64,000 nucleotides of DNA from positions 2,501 through 66,500 of the forward strand of contig JAODUO010000629.1 of assembly GCA_025642075.2 (NCBI GenBank), in the 5' to 3' direction. The position numbers were made by a program, and so were the translations under genes. Of this stretch, positions 24,293-35,619 are shown piece after piece (the stretch's first letter is position 1; each line of letters starts with the position of its first letter). Under the pieces are notes generated by a model. That model was not told the DNA's origin. It saw nothing but the letters and a program-made list of their open reading frames with translations, and ran no database searches. This DNA comes from Ridgeia piscesae. Lineage: Eukaryota > Annelida > Polychaeta > Sabellida > Siboglinidae.

Positions 24293-27103
24293 TTAGTCGA
24301 CCTCCTCAATGGTTGGACCGCCAGCTTTGCCGCCTGCCGCAGCACCAGCGCCTGCCCCAGGCATACCACCGGGCATGCCGCCGGGCATACCACCCGGCAT
24401 ACCGCCACACTGGTACAAGTTGGTGATGATTGGCATGCAGACTTTCTCGAGTTCCTTCTGGTGATGCTCAAACTCGTCTTTCTCGGCAGTCTGCAAGAAA
24501 TGAACAACACGATTAATATGCCATCACACACTGAATACAATTAGTATTAGCTATGACATAATTACAAATATTCAAAACCAGAAGAAAAAGACACCAGCCA
24601 ATTCAAGAATTTTTTTAATCAGATTTAGTTGGTCGGTAGTGGAACATGATTACAAGGTCCCAGCTTCCATTTCGTAATCTCAGGCATAGCACACAACTAT
24701 ACAACTTAATGTGTGTAAGGTCATTGCACATCACATTTATTACACGCGTGACTATATTATACACCAAAATAAATTTCCTTCAATGTATAACAAATTGGAC
24801 AAGCTTCTTTAACATCGCGGTCGTTTAAACCTTAACCGATACACTGAGATCGAACTGTACTTTAGAATGAATTTTTTACCTGGTTGCTGTCGAGCCAAGA
24901 TATGATCTCGTTGCATTTGTCGGTGATCTTCTTGCGGTCCGACTCACTCAGCTTATCCTTCAACTTCTCGTCCTCGACAGTCGACTTCATGTTGTAGGCG
25001 TAGCTCTCGAGCGCGTTCTTCGCCTGGATGCGTTCACGTTGTTGCTCGTCATCGTTCTTGTACTTCTCCGCGTCCTGCACCATCCGCTCGATGTCGTCCT
25101 TGCTCAGACGACCCTTGTCGTTCGTGATGGTGATCTTGTTCTCGCGTCCTGTGCTCTTGTCCGTCGCCGTCACATTCAGGATCCCGTTGGCGTCGATGTC
25201 GAAGGTGACCTCGATCTGGGGCACTCCGCGCGGTGCCGGGGGGATGTTGGACAGCTCAAACTTGCCGAGCAGGTTGTTGTCCTTGGTCATGGCTCGCTCG
25301 CCCTCGTACACCTGGATGAGCACGCCGGGCTGGTTGTCCGAGTAGGTCGTGAACGTCTGCGTCTGTTTGGTCGGGATCGTCGTGTTGCGCTTGATGAGAC
25401 TTGTCATCACACCGCCGGCCGTCTCGATGCCGAGGGACAGCGGCGTCACGTCGAGCAGAAGCAGGTCCTGGACGGCCTCCGACTTGTCTCCGTGCAGAAT
25501 CGCCGCCTGCACAGCCGCCCCGTAAGCGACCGCCTCGTCAGGGTTGATGGACTTGTTGAGTTCTTTGCCGCTGAAGAAGTCTTGCAGAAGTTTCTGGATC
25601 TTCGGAATGCGAGTGGACCCACCCACGAGGACAATCTCGTTGATGCTCGACTTGTCAAGCTTTGAATCTCTCAGGGCCTTCTCCACCGGCTCCAGAGTGC
25701 CACGGAACAGGTCGGCGTTGAGCTCCTCGAAGCGGGCACGTGTGATCGTCGTGTAGAAGTCGATGCCTTCGTACAGCGAGTCGATCTCGATGCTCGCCTG
25801 CGTGCTGCTTGACAACGTGCGTTTTGCACGTTCGCACGCCGTCCGCAGGCGTCGCACGGCGCGCTTGTTGTCGGTAATGTCCTTCTTGTTCTTTCGCCGG
25901 AACTCCTGCACGAAATGGTTGACCAGACGCGAGTCGAAGTCTTCGCCTCCCAGGTGAGTGTCACCGGCCGTTGACTTCACTTCAAAGATACCGTCCTCAA
26001 TGGTAAGGATGGACACGTCGAATGTGCCGCCGCCCAAGTCAAAGATGAGCACGTTGCGCTCACCACCGACCTTCTTGTCGAGACCGTATGCGATGGCTGC
26101 AGCCGTCGGCTCGTTGATGATGCGTAGGACGTTGAGGCCCGAGATAGTACCGGCATCCTTGGTCGCCTGGCGCTGGGAGTCGTTGAAATAGGCCGGCACT
26201 GTCACCACCGCGTCCGTCACGGTCTGCAACATCAACAACACACAAATGTCAACAGAGAAATGCATAACTGTCAAATAAAATATTTCGCCGTCTTTTTATA
26301 TAAATCATAAACCGCTATTGTTGATTAATAATTGTGATACTTTAAAACAGTTACGTACAGGATCTCGTAAAGATGCAGGCTACAATTGACCAAACTGTCA
26401 CATGTTAGTTTCCCACGATAGAATATAGTGGCACAGCGTATTAATTATGTGGACAAAATAAAACAAATTAAGCCATGAACGGGCCGTTTTGCCTTCCAAA
26501 ACATCACTAACATTTTAGCATCCAATTTCACATTAATCAAAGTGCTGACACATTGAATGGGCAATCGTTTTATAAGGCACTAAAATACAATGATCATATC
26601 TGATCGTGTTTATAAATTATGTAACTTATGCATTTTCTGGTTATTAGATAAACAACAAATACAACATAATATGTCAGGATAATTATACATACCATGCCTA
26701 GGTAAGCTTCTGCCGTTTCCTTCATCTTGTTGAGGACCATGGACGAGATTTCTTCTGGGTAGAACAACTTCTTCTCACCCTTATATTCTACACGGATCTT
26801 CGGTTTTCCGCCCTCGTTAGAAACTTCAAACGGCCAGTGTTTGATGTCCGACTGGACGGCATGCTCGTCGAAGCGGCGCCCAATCAGTCGCTTGGCATCA
26901 AACACCGTGTTGCTGGGATTCATGGCCACTTGGTTCTTGGCCGCGTCTCCAATGAGACGCTCAGAGTCTGTGAACGCCACATAGCTGGGCGTTGTACGGT
27001 TGCCCTGGTCGTTGGCAATGATCTCCACCTTTCCATGCTGGAAGACACCCACGCACGAGTAGGTGGTGCCGAGGTCAATACCGATTGCTGGTGCTTTGGC
27101 CAT
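24293..27103 (-). CDS. HSPA8: Cytosolic heat shock cognate 70 kDa protein, 3 coding exons
   Basis: An ATP-dependent Hsp70 chaperone of the cytosol and nucleus. Coding exons on the minus strand are 26693-27103 (residues 1-137), 24880-26223 (138-585) and 24293-24490 (586-650), all phase 0 with GT/AG ends. The 650-residue length is typical. Visible signatures are IDLGTTYS (residues 9-16), [14 protein letters not shown] and [17 protein letters not shown] in the nucleotide-binding domain. A substrate-binding domain and helical lid follow, then four GGMP repeats and the terminal EEVD that docks TPR co-chaperones and marks the cytosolic class. The introns suggest a constitutive HSC70-type gene, since strongly inducible animal HSP70 genes often lack them. 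The promoter nevertheless carries good heat-shock elements. The symbol is by family, not proven orthology. I looked for a U14-like snoRNA in the introns, as in vertebrate HSPA8, and saw none. Confidence 0.97.
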
Positions 27104-28390
27104 TTTCTGTCTGGAAACGAAAAAATACGCGACTGTGAGTTTAATTATCATTATAACCGGCATAGTCATAATTATAGGATCGCCATGCTAGATTAACTGA
27201 TCAAGAACGCTGCGTGCGTAGTCGTGACATGCATATAAGCGTCAGTCCACTAAAAAAATCAAATTAATAAGTCGCAATAACTAATGATATATATTAAATA
27301 GACATTGCTGGTACGGTGTGATGTCCCACTGTCCCTGTACTTGTGGGAGCACTAATCGTGTATCTTTATGATGTTGTGTGCTGTTTTGACAAACACCTGA
27401 CAACAGTCTTCCTTTAGATATGTCTTTACTATAATATGGTGCTAAATTCGTAATATCAAATCCGTCAATTGTTTTACAAACACTTAGAATTAAGAGTCGT
27501 TTTGACTAACTTACTTCTTGTGTTAAATCATCATTGTATCACACAAAAATTGAGTGTGAGTAATATTAAATTCGTAGTCTAGTAAATGCATGGCCTATAG
27601 ACCTCGTCGTATACTAGTAAAAGCTGGTGTCAAAACCCGTGCGGGCTATCTGCTCTGTGTAAACCGCTCTACGATTATAAATACATCGCCAAGCCAAGGC
27701 AAAATCAGCGTATTAAAATAAGCGAAATCCAAGAGTGCTAGAGATAGAACGTCGCAGACACAGCTTTCGCCGAGTTTCGCCGAGTTTCGCCTACTTCTGC
27801 AAGCGACTGTGACACGATTTGTTTTACTTTTACCTGGCACGAAAGTTCCAGTCGTGAACCGATTTAAATAAAAAAGCTTGGATTACTAGACTTCTACAAC
27901 TCAATGTTCGCATTCAAATATTGTGTTGTACAAATGCCATCGACATGCATAATCGGAATTACAAAAGCCTGGCCAAGTTAAGCAAAAGTACGTGTAGTTC
28001 TAGACTAGAGCCAGTCGTATTCTAGAACAAAAAAGTCAAACTCGAAGTTCAGATCTCGGACTCAGAAACAAAACTATACTATAGGGTATATGTTGGGTCT
28101 TAGCCAGGCGGTAATTGGGCTATATACATAAAATATTATGGTTTGGTGGAGTTTATATAATAGTACTTTCACGAATACGTCTAGTTACACGATTATTCTC
28201 GCTTGTCTCTTCTAAATGTTAGGCAGTTAGCTCACTCACCGCGGTAAATTTAAACACAATCTCTGACGTCGAACATCCCTACAAAAAGCACGTCAAAAAC
28301 AAAGATGCGTTACCTGTATTTGCCTAATGTTGCTGTATAACGTTCGTCTTCTTCTCGTACTCAACTCGCTTCTTGTAACTCTGCTACTGA
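27104..28390 (-). other. HSC70 5' UTR: leader exon and intron
   Basis: A pyrimidine-rich acceptor (TTTCCAG) lies at 27111, seven bases before the ATG. Upstream, a donor AG/GTAACG at 28313 ends a short leader exon of about 75 bases (28314 to about 28390). The start is inferred from the TATA box about 30 bases further on. The intron between (27114-28313 approximately) holds no gene. A leader intron is usual for HSC70 genes. Confidence 0.65.
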
Positions 28391-28414
28391 TTGCTGACTT
28401 CGGTGGCAGGGTAG

Positions 28415-28587
28415 TTTTATATCAGCGTCTGGCCGCCTGACGCAACGTTCTCGAACGTTCCACTCGCTTCGGCTATGCACTAGAAGCGGCGGTGACGAAT
28501 CTATTTATAACGCGCGTGGCCGTGACGCGGCAGCTTCTCGAACATACCGCACGAGTCGCCGCGTCATAAACGCGCTAGACCAATCAG
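28415..28587 (-). promoter_or_regulatory. HSC70 promoter: TATA box, heat shock elements, CCAAT box
   Basis: On the minus strand GATATAAAA (28415-28423) is a TATA box. About 20 bases upstream, 28442-28461 reads GGAACGTTCGAGAACGTT: three perfect alternating GAA/TTC units with 2-base spacing plus a fourth imperfect one, the binding pattern of trimeric HSF1. A further TTCGAGAA dyad lies at 28535-28542. CCAATCAG occurs at 28580-28587 in inverse orientation. This predicts both basal and heat-inducible expression. Confidence 0.85.
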
Positions 28588-30671
28588 CGATTGCGTCTTC
28601 ATAAGACGGGAATGCAATGTTTACCGATTTCAGGTCATGCATGCGACTACATAAATAGATACAACGCCTATAGTACCGAGCTCGGCGGATCCAGCACATT
28701 CTACATAAAGCAAATGTGTACGTTGTTGACAGGCGTGAAATTCTAACGCAGTGATATAGGCGGCTTCTACAAAGTTCGATACGTTGCCATTTATAGGCAT
28801 GCCATAATCAAGGTTTATTTTACAGAGTTCTATAGAAATTCTGAAGTCATTTGCTGGACATGCATGTTTTCATATTGTAAATAAATACACCGTACTAAAT
28901 CTTAATCCATAAAAATTATATGCGGTATGCTCATGGCCCAAAACGTGAAAGGGAGAGTGAATCACTACGAAACTTTCCCCTGGCCCAAAGGTGAAAGGGA
29001 GAGTGAATCACTATGAAACTATCCCCGGCCCAAAAATGAATAAATATATGAAACTATATCCCCTGGCCCAAAAGTGAAAGTGTATCACTTATTCAATCAA
29101 ATATTTTGAATATACGTGAATATAATATACATTTTATTTTAATAATAATAGTGACTTCTTGTGTAGATTAAGCAATCTCGTAACCGAATAAATAGCAATG
29201 GACGAGTCGTCGACGGGTGGATGAAGGTGCTAGGAAGCTAAGGAGGATGGGCAGCATTAGAGATAGTTTTTTTAGACACAGGCGGCATATGAAACTATTT
29301 CCTTCTAAGTTAACACTGGCAGTAAGCGAATTTCACAGAGTTCCAGCTTTTGTTTTCACCCCATGAACGTAAACAGGGTTACTACTGATTGATCGTAGCT
29401 GTCTGGAATTTCTTGCTGTAGTGAGCAAGATATTTTAACCCGGATAGGCCTACATGGTGTTTTATAAATATTTCATAAGCTAAATTTATCACCAATAAAT
29501 AGATCAAATAATAAAATATATTAATAACTTAATAATAAAAAAAGTACAAAATTTCAAAACTATAATTAGTTAAAATAAATTCATTATAAAATACCATACA
29601 AGTAGTTTACAAATGCGGACTTAAACAGATGGGTTTTTAAGTTGGACATAAAAAGTTCAAGCGAGTCTATTAGGCGCAGACCATTCTACTGGAAAACCTA
29701 GCCGATTTATGATTTTTGCAATTTGCATGTAAGTGATGTATGAATAGCTCGGCCATGGATTATAGTGTCTACTAAGAATGTTACAAATGCGACGGAGATA
29801 ATATTAGTTGTGATGAGTGATAGAAGTTTGCGGACTTTGTTACATTTATGACTTCTTGATAATAACTGATTTAAAAAAAGTAAATACAGATATCTATAAG
29901 TCGTTGCATCATGATGTAATGTTGAATTGCATACTGAAAGTATCCTTACCGGTCATATTATTTAAAAATTTATCTATTGGAACCATTTGAAATAATTGGT
30001 AGGAAACTGGTATAAATACAAATAACTTATCTCATCACTGTCATGCACATATGTAGTCACTTGCTAATATGTGAGCAATTAGTGGTTATTTTACCACCGA
30101 GTGAACAACCTAATAGCAAATGCAGGACTGAGAAGTAGATCAAACTTCAACCGCATAAATTTTTCCCAGGCAGGCAAACGTGTCTTTAAAGCAGTCTGCG
30201 GCCATTCGTTGCACTTTAGTCGCAATGGGAATGCAAAAAGAAACAACCACAGCAATTAGCTGCAACTTATTGGGGAAGAATATTTCTCACATCCCACCTT
30301 TTTCCAACTCTGTCAAAATAGCTCTCATTTACAGCTCCCCCAGAGAGTAGGGGATTTCAAAACATTAACGCTATTAAAATAGTTTTCTAATATATTCTAT
30401 ATAAGAATAACATGTTGAAATGTCTATGTGGGATTTCTTTATTACTTCAATATCACACATTTTGTCAATGTATATATCAGCAATAGTGTCAGGTTGCTTA
30501 TACAAACATGTTACAACTTATTCTCGTGTATACACAATCCACATGCTTCTTGGAGATGTTTGTTGAACTCTGATTAGACACCAACACTTTATAAATAAAA
30601 AAATCACCTAACTACACCCTCTACTTTACTAACTTATCAAATGAAATTGAACACTCACACGTTCTGACATA
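28588..30671. other. Intergenic region between HSC70 and GPX4
   Basis: AT-rich sequence with no coding signal on either strand. 28930-29100 contains four decaying copies of a unit of about 45-50 bp built around ggcccaaa.gtgaaagggag and gtgaatcactatgaaact. Low-complexity AT stretches occupy 29460-29620. The far end merges with the 3' UTR of GPX4. Confidence 0.6.
28930..29100. repeat. Short tandem repeat of about 50 bp, 4 decaying copies
   Basis: ggcccaaaacgtgaaaggga, ggcccaaaggtgaaagggag, ggcccaaaaatgaataaa and ggcccaaaagtgaaagtg follow one another. Each is followed by an atgaaactat-cccc phrase or its remnant. Confidence 0.75.
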
Positions 30672-31044
30672 TTTATTTGCAAACTATGTGAAAATAGTTA
30701 TCCCAGAATAATCATTAAATTGTAATCAAGACTGCAAGAGGAATATTGAAATGGTCAACCATCTATAAAATAAAAACTGATTGTCCGTAGATCTTTCTGT
30801 AACCATTTCGCAGGGAAACATAAATATATTCCGTAACTCATTTTGAATGATGAATCAACCAATATATACAGAACACGGCACACGGAAGGCTATGTTAAAT
30901 GAATCTAAATACATTATAAAGTCACTCTGGTGATACCAAAAACTGACATAGTAACTAGTGTAGTACGACAACTACACATTTACCCCCTCCCACCCGTCAC
31001 CCTTATCAACAGAGCGGGAACATCCTCGGTTCATCAGCAGCCGC

Positions 31045-31120
31045 GGGAGACTGGCATGACATCGCATCAGCTGCGTCTGTCGTTAGGACGATTTAAGACA
31101 ACAGCATCATAGCGTCTCCC
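31045..31120 (-). promoter_or_regulatory. SECIS element in the 3' UTR of GPX4
   Basis: On the minus strand, 68 bases after the stop codon, the RNA folds as a form-2 SECIS. The basal helix is GGGAGAC / GUCUCCC (31114-31120 with 31045-31051), then CGC / GCG next to the core. The non-Watson-Crick core is AUGA (31107-31110) opposite UGAU (31066-31069). The main helix pairs GCUG..GUCU with AGAC.CAGC, with one bulge. An unpaired AAA (31092-31094) leads to an apical mini-helix UCGU-CCUA-ACGA. This supports reading the in-frame UGA at 33211-33213 as selenocysteine. Confidence 0.88.
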
Positions 31121-31187
31121 TGAGCTCTGATGTCGCGAGAACATCTCCGGCCGGACTGGGACGGAAGGAGAGGGCACTCAACTCAAA

Positions 31188-31410
31188 CTACCAGTACTTG
31201 GGGAAGTCCTTCTTCGCATCCTGTGGGAAAGAGAGAGAGGACAATGATCAGCTGATATAGTTCTACTTCCCTGGTTCCTATTTGGATGAGTGGAGGGGAA
31301 GGAGAATCAGGTAGACAGTTATGAGTTTACCATAATTTTTGGTTGTGGAACAAGAATATCGGGAAATGTTTTAATGGTACAAATACAATACATAAGGCAT
31401 GTAAACTTTG

Positions 31411-31456
<46 letters not shown>

Positions 31457-34400
31457 GGCAAGCAGGTAAGTTCATTAAGTTTTTATTAATGTTGAAACAG
31501 GACATGTGTCCACCTCACAGCATCTGTAATCTTCATGTAAATTACCTAATTATTAAAACTTATTATTATAAAGACACAATCCACCTATCAATTTTCTTTT
31601 GGCCCAAAACATTATAACCCAGTTAGGTCAAACATTTCAGTCCTAGAGGTTTACTTCTGCACTTCACATATTGATGAGCAACTCGCTACTCACGAAGGGG
31701 TCTTCCTTCGGCCCGTAGCGCTTCACCACCTGGCCTTCCTTGTCTATGAGGAACTTGGTGAAGTTCCACTTGATGAAACTGAAATGGAAGCCAATTGTTC
31801 AGCATCTTATGTGTTGTCTTTTCAAATCAGTTTTGTTGAGTACAGTTAGTTGTGACTCTGAACTAGTAGTAATTACACATTTTGGAACTAGTTTCTAATT
31901 GACAGAAAGGTTATCTTGGTTCGATTAATGTGCTGTTTTGGTGAAATGAAATCACCAACAGTAGCCTAGTTCTCTCGAGACAAATACATGGCAATGCCTG
32001 GTAAATAGGAGGTCTGAAAAATCTGTCAGTCAAGGTGTGTAAAAAAACATGATTTGTTTTCTGAATAATGTACCTGGATGTAATCGTATTGTAATTTTGG
32101 CTACCAGGGGTACTCCACACCAGTAGTAACAGTTTGTTATCTAATGCAACAGGCATCATTGACTCAGTCTCCCCCTAGCACACCTTGGCAGCCAGCCCAG
32201 GCGGAAACACATCTACAAATAAACATGTGGTACACATAGTTTTTCCATTGTATCAGCTAACATTATAAATGATTATTTTCCCCTGAATATTGCTGAAAAC
32301 AATATTTCATGTAATTACACAAAACAAAGTATTTGTTTTTGTGTAACCTATTAATATGTATGAGAATAATGTGACTCGACTCACCTGCCCAGGAAACCAC
32401 CCTTCTTCTCTTTCAGGTACTTCCACAGAGGGTGGGCGGCGTCACCATTCACATTGATCTTAGAGAACATGTCAAACTTGACGCCGTACTTCTCTGTCGC
32501 AAACGCTTTGATCTCAGCATCTGTCCCTGGTTCCTGGAACCAACAGCAGTCGAGAACATTTGAAATGTTTATTTTCAACTTTTAGCATTTTTATATCTTC
32601 TATCACTTCCATAAAACATGTAAAACATTACTTTCTGCATGTACAAGTATAACAAAAAACATAACAACCAACTCACTTTTCATTACAGTGACTACTGTCG
32701 GGAAATTAGTATACTGTGTTGCATGTATCTAATCAAACAAAACTATGATCTTAGATTAGTTTACAGCCTTTGATAGGAGGAAATAAATCTGTGCAACTCC
32801 CTGCTCCAGAAGACAACAAATTAAGTGCTAAATCCTCCCCTTTAAAGTCAACAACGGGCCTTTAATGACACCTTGAGCTGATTGCAGGATGTTCCAAGTG
32901 TACACCTGCTGGCATTTGTTAAAAAAATAGCCACAAAGAGTTTAGCAATTAAGCCAATTATTCCCATAAAGTTGGGATAACAGTAACTGTTTCACTGAAA
33001 AAGTATAGACCCAAAATGTGTTTCACAAAGCAGGACCACAAAGATCAAGAGGCTAGTGGACCCCCAATAACATTTGTTTGGAATCGTTGCCCGCTTACAT
33101 ACCTGACTGGCGAACTGGTTACACGGGAAGCCCAGAATGCGGAGACCCTGGGATTCTGCAAACTCGTCATGCAGAGCTTGCAGCTGCGTGTAGTTGGTGT
33201 TGGTTAAGCCTCATTTCGTCGCCACGTTCACGATCAAGCAAACATGGCCACTGCATGCACAGGACCAAACATGTCAGTCCTCGTCATCGGTTAAAGCAAT
33301 AAAGCAGTAATTTTATGTGTATTTGATTTTATTTGCAAATACAGACCAAATATCAAATACAAATACATGCCCTTTTGTGATTTTCAATTCAAATACAAAA
33401 AAGTCTGTATTCAAATACATAGTTGAACCCAACCCTGGTGACAGGATCATCAACATGCATTAACTCATGAAAACCACTGATGTGGGACAAAACTGCCATG
33501 CAAAATTAAAGTGAACTACAACAGATGCATTATATGGCTGTCAGTTGTGTCAGTCAAACTTACCGATATTTCTCGAGACTCACTTCATTCCCATCTATGT
33601 CATTGGCTGAGAACTCATAGATGGACTTGGCACTCTTCCACCAGTTGGGATCTTTCGGTCCCTCACTCGCGGCCTGAAAGTGAAACATGTTTGTCACATA
33701 ATGGAGCAATTTAACCACTTTAAAACAAAACCATCAGCACTGCACAAACACAACATCAAGGGGTCCTAATACTATTTCACATGACATACGAACGATGTGC
33801 TCGTGGATGAGTAACACTGGCGTATGTGCTGCATGTGTGTGCACACACACTGCACACACAGAGAGGGAGAGACCTACACTGCAAAATGTCATGTTGTAAA
33901 TGCTATTAACATATAGCATTGTTACATTTTTGCAATATTTAATGGAGCAAAACAATTATTTGCAAGATATAACTAGTGGAAAAACTACCCATAGACACAT
34001 GAACTGTCTTCTAATTTAGTTAATCTAAGCCTGGCCATTATGTCTTGCATAACAATTTGGTATAGGCCTTGTCTCATGCACATAACTGCTGCATCTCTAA
34101 GCAAAATTTATGAAGCTAACCTACATTTGGAGAGTGAAAGTGTTCGAAGAAATACAAATGTAAATAAATAGCAATTTCAATATAAATCCAGTTTTGAGTA
34201 GCATTCAAGTTCAATATAAATTTGTTTCCATGAAGCCTTCACTAGAAAATAATTATATGATAAATTATTAAAAACTATTAGTATTATAATAATGTTATGT
34301 ACAAGTAAATATGTATAGTGAAAAAGTGTACAACATTTAGGTGACAAGTATGAAAATTGTGAATGTATTGATACTCAACTGACTACAGAAGTATGGTAGA

Positions 34401-35222
34401 ATTTGTTTTTTCTAGTAGTTGGATTAGTAAGATTCATGAACACGACCTTTGCTAAGTGTCATGGCAAATGAGTAAATCTTAAATACTGCACGTTTCCTTG
34501 TATATATTTTACATCGTTAATTTTAATAAAATGTATAAATAAATGTTATGCATACTGTATAATATACCTAGGTACATCAAGCATTTCTTCTGTGATAAAT
34601 GACTGAGTAATAGTAAAACTTAAAACATATTCCATATGACTGCCTTCTAACTGAATTGTTTTACGTTTATCACATGCAGGACATCCTCACAACCGAATAT
34701 AAATTTCAGTATCCTGTTTACCAACAATAATTAGATTATTTTGCAGATTGTGATGCGTAGCCAGAGGCACTTGCAACACAAAAATATATATCATGATTGT
34801 CATCATGTACATCTTGTCAATCTAATCCTTTCCCCATGCCTAACCATAAACGTAACCAATTTTGCATATGAGATCAACTATAAGAGGACATTTATATGAG
34901 GTTAGCACGACGCCCGTCTCCGGCCCAGGGAGAGCGAGACGCTGTGAGACAAACCAGCACGCCACCTTGTGAGAGTAATTTGTAACATCGCATACCAAAC
35001 AAATATGGGAGTCGAAGTATTTATACCAAGCCTGCATTGTAATGCGCACACAGATATACAATACGTAACCGAGGACATTGAAGCTGCATTAGGCATGCCT
35101 TGACACAATGCCAGCAAGGCAAAGCGCAGATCCGGCATGACGCAGGGTTTGTCATTCAACTTCAAGCCGGCCTCTCGTCTTGCCGTCCTCGCAAACGTTT
35201 GTGCACATCGCCGTAATGCCAT
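31188..35222 (-). CDS. GPX4: Phospholipid hydroperoxide glutathione peroxidase, selenoprotein, 6 exons
   Basis: Reduces lipid hydroperoxides in membranes with glutathione and so protects against ferroptosis-type damage. Minus-strand exons: 35070-35222 (uncertain), 33564-33673, 33103-33250, 32385-32533, 31694-31778, 31188-31220. Phases agree throughout. The model has 225 residues, with Sec101 encoded by TGA at 33211-33213 ([17 protein letters not shown]). The catalytic tetrad is complete: Sec101, Gln137 (ASQ/EPG), Trp191 and Asn192 (IKWNFTKF). No dimer-interface loop insertion is seen, as expected for the monomeric GPX4 type. The protein ends in DFPKYW. The first exon encodes a basic presequence ([16 protein letters not shown]) that could target mitochondria, but its GTTACG donor is weak. 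An in-frame ATG just upstream of 33673 is an alternative start. A naive annotator would cut the gene at the UGA. Confidence 0.9.
31411..31454. repeat. (AT)n microsatellite
   Basis: A pure at run of about 44 bp in the GPX4 intron between the last two coding exons. Confidence 0.93.
33211..33213 (-). other. Selenocysteine UGA codon of GPX4
   Basis: TGA sits in frame between VATK and [10 protein letters not shown], exactly where the GPX4 family has its catalytic selenocysteine. The reading frame stays conserved for 124 codons after it. A SECIS element is present downstream. Confidence 0.93.
33714..35069. other. Long AT-rich intron or upstream region of GPX4
   Basis: No coding signal or recognisable element. 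If the first-exon model is right, this is GPX4 intron 1. If the gene starts at the ATG near 33690, it is 5' flank. Confidence 0.5.
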
Positions 35223-35619
35223 TACATATAATGTTGATAAGCGTTGACGGATTCTTTAAAACCGGTTCTTGCTTACCATTCTCTACAATGCTTTGCGCGT
35301 TTACAAACGCGAAGCAATCTATGCACGCGAAACCCAAGCCCAAAGTAGTAGGGTCAGACGTTAATCAGCGACCAGCGGAACGATTACGACACGACTGGGT
35401 TGACCAGCTTTCGGACCTGAAACGGACTCAGTAAAAATTAGCTGGATCATGATCCACCACGTGGCGCCACTATTTTGATAACAGTCGAACACATATCAGG
35501 TAACGGGCAAAGAACAATGTTTATCTTCTCGTTATTTTTGCTGCCAATAATTTACAAGTTATTCGGCCCCGTAATGTGCGCGAAGTAAGATGGATGGCTG
35601 AGCGAACCGCTTACTATTA

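Noticed and set aside
24250..24544. Forward and minus frames over the HSC70 tail
   Set aside because: Other-frame shadows of the GGMP/EEVD exon.
25039..25665. 208-codon forward frame inside HSC70
   Set aside because: Antisense shadow of the HSC70 coding exon, a well-known artefact of Hsp70 codon structure.
24491..26692. Intronic U14-type snoRNA in HSC70, as in vertebrates
   Set aside because: No box C (TGATGA) and box D (CTGA) pair at suitable spacing was seen on the minus strand in the coding introns.
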